A DNA stretch of 45,816 nucleotides, taken from Acetofilamentum sp. (GTDB lineage Bacteria > Bacteroidota > Bacteroidia > Bacteroidales > DYOH01). Every line of letters starts with the position of its first letter. Positions within the stretch are counted from its first letter, which is position 1. A program made the translations under genes and the position numbers. This document shows positions 43,737-45,816 of the stretch, in pieces. The stretch covers positions 1-45,816 of the forward strand of contig DYOH01000020.1 of the NCBI GenBank assembly GCA_020720625.1, read 5' to 3'. The notes under the pieces were generated by a model. It made no database searches, was not told the DNA's origin, and saw nothing but the letters and a program-made list of their open reading frames with translations.

Positions 43737-44213
43737 TTATTTCTTTATTAATGTATCAATTGTTTGTTGATTGTTTTCGTAAACTAACTGATTATTATAA
43801 TACACGACATCGAGTGTTTTTAAGTATGGTTCTAGGCGTAATTTAAAACCAATAGTATCTATGTCTAATGAATCTAGTTTTAAATACATAACTTGAAGGC
43901 TTGTATCCACAACGGTATATACCGGATTGAAAGATAATATTTCTGCGTTTAATCCCCTATGCACTAACATTGAGCCTCTATAATAAAGTCTTTTAGAGCC
44001 TGTCTCTGTAATAAGATAGAGCTCAAATTCTTTAATGTTGTAGGAGTTGGGATTTTGGCTATCTAATAAATCATTACCCATGCTATCTACAATATAAAAT
44101 TCTAAACTCGGAATGCTGGTAACTTCAGGTGGTTCTGTTCCATAAAAGTTTTCACAACCCAAATTCCATAATAATCCGATTGTTAGGAGTACACTATAAA
44201 TTAAATTTTTCAT
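43737..44213 (-). CDS. Putative lipoprotein, unknown function
   Basis: 158 residues from ATG 44213; a GTG one codon upstream is less likely. The signal peptide ends NLGC (lipid Cys about 20). The mature part is beta-rich, with acidic and aromatic residues (SLEFYIVDSMGNDLLD, IKEFELYLITETGSKRLYYRG, DTIGFKLRLEPYLKTLDVVYYNNQLVYEN). I recognise no family. It lies between another lipoprotein gene and the DUF4249-linked receptor on the same strand, so it may belong to the same surface complex. A 17-bp near-perfect inverted repeat lies 17 bases upstream of its start. Confidence 0.75.
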   Translation of the reverse strand: MKNLIYSVLLTIGLLWNLGCENFYGTEPPEVTSIPSLEFYIVDSMGNDLLDSQNPNSYNIKEFELYLITETGSKRLYYRGSMLVHRGLNAEILSFNPVYTVVDTSLQVMYLKLDSLDIDTIGFKLRLEPYLKTLDVVYYNNQLVYENNQQTIDTLIKK

Positions 44214-44230
44214 CACTTAAATAGGGTTAA

Positions 44231-44274
44231 ATCCATATTATTGCGTAATTAGTTGCGTACGCAATATTATGGAT
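44231..44274. repeat. 17-bp near-perfect inverted repeat between lipoprotein genes
   Basis: ATCCATATTATTGCGTA (44231-44247), 10-base spacer, TACGCAATATTATGGAT (44258-44274): 16 of 17 positions pair, with one central mismatch. It is 19 bases past the stop of the right-hand gene and 17 bases before the start of the left-hand gene. There is no long U-tract, so it is not a standard terminator. Confidence 0.8.
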
Positions 44275-44293
44275 ATTGTTCAATAGAAAAAAA

Positions 44294-45328
44294 TTAATCG
44301 TTGATTTTTATTGTTATCCATTTAGCCCCGATACCTCTACTTGTGGCATTTATTTCAGAATATATTAATCCTTGTGCGGTTAAGCTATTGTCTTGCACCA
44401 TATCGCCAAAAGAATAAGACCAAGTTTTATAGTACAAATCGCCTGTTTCAACCTCCACCGGATATTTAATTTCTGCTTTATACCACCACTCGCCGTTGTC
44501 TTGCAAGTCAGCACCAGATGTAAATAGTTTTACATAGCCCAAATCATAAGGAGTTTTGTATCCTACCCAATTGCCCCAAATATTTTTTGTATAACCTGTA
44601 CATTTTACATCAACCCAGCATTGATATAAAGTGTTTCCGTAAATATCTGAAAAAGCAAGTCTATAATTATTTACATCTAATCGAAGTTTTCTCTTATTAT
44701 TGTCTAAACCCAATTCTTCTACTGAAAAACTATAGCCCCAGTCAAATTCATGTAAATTTTTTGTGTAGGCTATTAAATCAATTACTTTTATATTTTTTGA
44801 CTTTTCTTTTTCATGGCTAAACATGAATTTCTCGATTGTTTCTATTTGACCATCAAGAGCTACCACAATTTTTTTCTCATAAATTTTATGCAATGCACCA
44901 TTTACGACAAAATATCCATCTGGGTTAGCTATTAATGTATATAAATGATATTTAAAGATTGGAACTATTTCATCTTTTTCATTCGTCTCAATATATTTTT
45001 TATGTTTGAGCAAATTGATTTGAAATTGTTCTTCACTTTCTGATTTACTGATTTCTTCAATTGCTTCATCAATTTTTGTTTTTAGTGAAACGAATTCATT
45101 TTCTTTATACCATGCGATTAGTTCATTCTCATTCATTAACGATAATTTTTGGGAAATATCCATTGCTGTTTGAACTGATGGGAAAATGAGGGTATTTTCT
45201 GTATTTATTACTGAGTTATTTTTTTGCTCATTGATTTCAGAAAGAATTTCTTCTTTCTCACAAGCCATAAATACAAAGATAGTCGTAAATAATATTACAA
45301 TTGGTTTGAATAATAGTTTTTCTTTCAC
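44294..45328 (-). CDS. Putative lipoprotein, unknown function
   Basis: About 344 residues if it starts at GTG 45328, which gives a proper lipoprotein signal (VKEKLLFKPIVILFTTIFVFMAC). The frame stays open to 45424 but the extra 32 residues look untranslated. The mature protein has a helical N-terminal part with repeated acidic segments (IDEAIEEISKSESEEQFQINLLKHKKYIET), then a beta-rich part with IPIFKYHLYTLIANPDGYFVVNGALHKI-like and WVDVKCTGYTKNIWGNWVGYKTPYDLGYVKLF segments. The Trp/Tyr-rich C-terminal region suggests a binding domain. I recognise no family with confidence. It may be part of the neighbouring receptor locus. Confidence 0.7.
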   Translation of the reverse strand: MKEKLLFKPIVILFTTIFVFMACEKEEILSEINEQKNNSVINTENTLIFPSVQTAMDISQKLSLMNENELIAWYKENEFVSLKTKIDEAIEEISKSESEEQFQINLLKHKKYIETNEKDEIVPIFKYHLYTLIANPDGYFVVNGALHKIYEKKIVVALDGQIETIEKFMFSHEKEKSKNIKVIDLIAYTKNLHEFDWGYSFSVEELGLDNNKRKLRLDVNNYRLAFSDIYGNTLYQCWVDVKCTGYTKNIWGNWVGYKTPYDLGYVKLFTSGADLQDNGEWWYKAEIKYPVEVETGDLYYKTWSYSFGDMVQDNSLTAQGLIYSEINATSRGIGAKWITIKIND

Positions 45329-45637
45329 ATTAAAAAATTTAAGTTTAGTGTAAAAAATACCGTTTGTCGACTTTCGGTTTGTTATTTCGGGTGCAAAGCA
45401 AAAAAAAAAAAACGAATTTTGCAATATTCTGATTGTTAAAAATAAAACTTTTTTTGCATCAAAGACAGATTCAAAGCTTTAATTGCAGCATCGATGTAAA
45501 GAGATTGGTCTCTATATGAAAAAAACGGAAACTATAATATAAGTTTATTCGGATGACTTATACACTTGATTGGTTAAAGAAAAATGGCATTCTACAACGC
45601 TCGTTCAGAAAATTGCCATGAATTGTTGGGTTGAATT
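45329..45637. other. Intergenic, no gene recognised
   Basis: 309 bases between the lipoprotein gene and the truncated Rpn-family gene. It holds a 13-base A-run (45400-45412) and a small AGAGA-TTGG-TCTCT hairpin near 45500, but no consensus promoter that I can place with confidence and no RNA gene. Confidence 0.4.
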
Positions 45638-45816
45638 TTATTCCATCAATTTCCTGATTTCTTCTTCCGTCATTTTGGTTTTTTGAGCAATTTCTTCTAC
45701 CGGAATATTCATGCTTAGCAGGTATTTTACAATTTCAGTAAGATTTTGTTGGGCTTCTTCTTTCTGTCTGCGCTCTTCTTCTACCAATGCTGCATATTCG
45801 GCTGCGGTTTCTTCGA
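45638..45816 (-). CDS. C-terminal end of a second Rpn-family protein (partial, cut by window edge)
   Basis: The last 58 codons of a minus-strand gene whose start is beyond the window. The visible part is a charged helix (EETAAEYAALVEEERRQKEE) followed by EIVKYLLSMNIPVEEIAQKTKMTEEEI and a stop. That charged linker plus small helix-turn-helix-like tail is the usual C-terminus of Rpn/PD-(D/E)XK family proteins, as in the full copy at 4321-5238. The catalytic domain is not visible, so the assignment is by inference. Confidence 0.6.
   Translation of the reverse strand, partial: EETAAEYAALVEEERRQKEEAQQNLTEIVKYLLSMNIPVEEIAQKTKMTEEEIRKLME

Overview
The window is an AT-rich stretch of a chromosome from a member of the Bacteroidota. 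Three things point there. Many genes are preceded by the phylum's characteristic -7 promoter element TAnnTTTG(C). The gene families are typical of the phylum: DUF4249 lipoprotein with TonB-dependent receptor, carboxypeptidase-regulatory-domain receptors, a six-gene Na+-NQR operon with a lipoprotein ApbE, Rpn/PD-(D/E)XK family proteins and a lipoprotein DPP-IV peptidase. Shine-Dalgarno sequences are largely absent. I cannot place it more finely. I recognised no rRNA, tRNA, insertion sequence or CRISPR array.

Layout. 0.1-7.1 kb: glyA, a CLC-type anion transporter with CBS domains, two small hypothetical genes, an Rpn-family nuclease-like gene and a tandem pair of SDR oxidoreductases. 7.2-14.2 kb: apbE and the nqrABCDEF operon, all on the minus strand; the operon has a clear promoter and terminator, and ApbE would attach FMN to NqrB and NqrC. 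14.4-16.3 kb: mazG, a small ABM-domain protein and a SAM-hydrolase-like protein, coupled by 4-base overlaps. 16.4-23.1 kb, plus strand: phoH-purC, pyruvate kinase, a YfcC-type carrier and serB. 23.1-30.3 kb: an orphan chemoreceptor, an M28 peptidase, tcdA-like and TatD genes on the minus strand, then a DPP-IV peptidase on the plus strand.

30.5-36 kb is the most unusual part. A two-gene unit pairs a double-receiver response regulator without output domain with a protein that has a novel helical N-terminal region and two Usp domains. Its terminator runs directly into about 25 perfect copies of a 9-bp repeat. Beyond the repeat lies a damage-response-like module: a self-cleaving XRE/S24 (LexA/CI-type) repressor, divergent from DNA polymerase IV and a small protein with a substituted phospholipase D motif. 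The divergent region carries two tandem dyads, TTTGATTA-N5-TAATC(A/G)AA, that look like operators, and a perfect 16-bp inverted repeat just upstream of the polymerase gene.

36-45.8 kb is cell-envelope and nutrient uptake: a large TonB-dependent receptor followed by a beta-propeller phytase lipoprotein (phytate phosphate scavenging), then a minus-strand group with a DUF4249 lipoprotein, its TonB-dependent receptor and two unrecognised lipoproteins. The 3' end of a second Rpn-family gene runs off the right edge.
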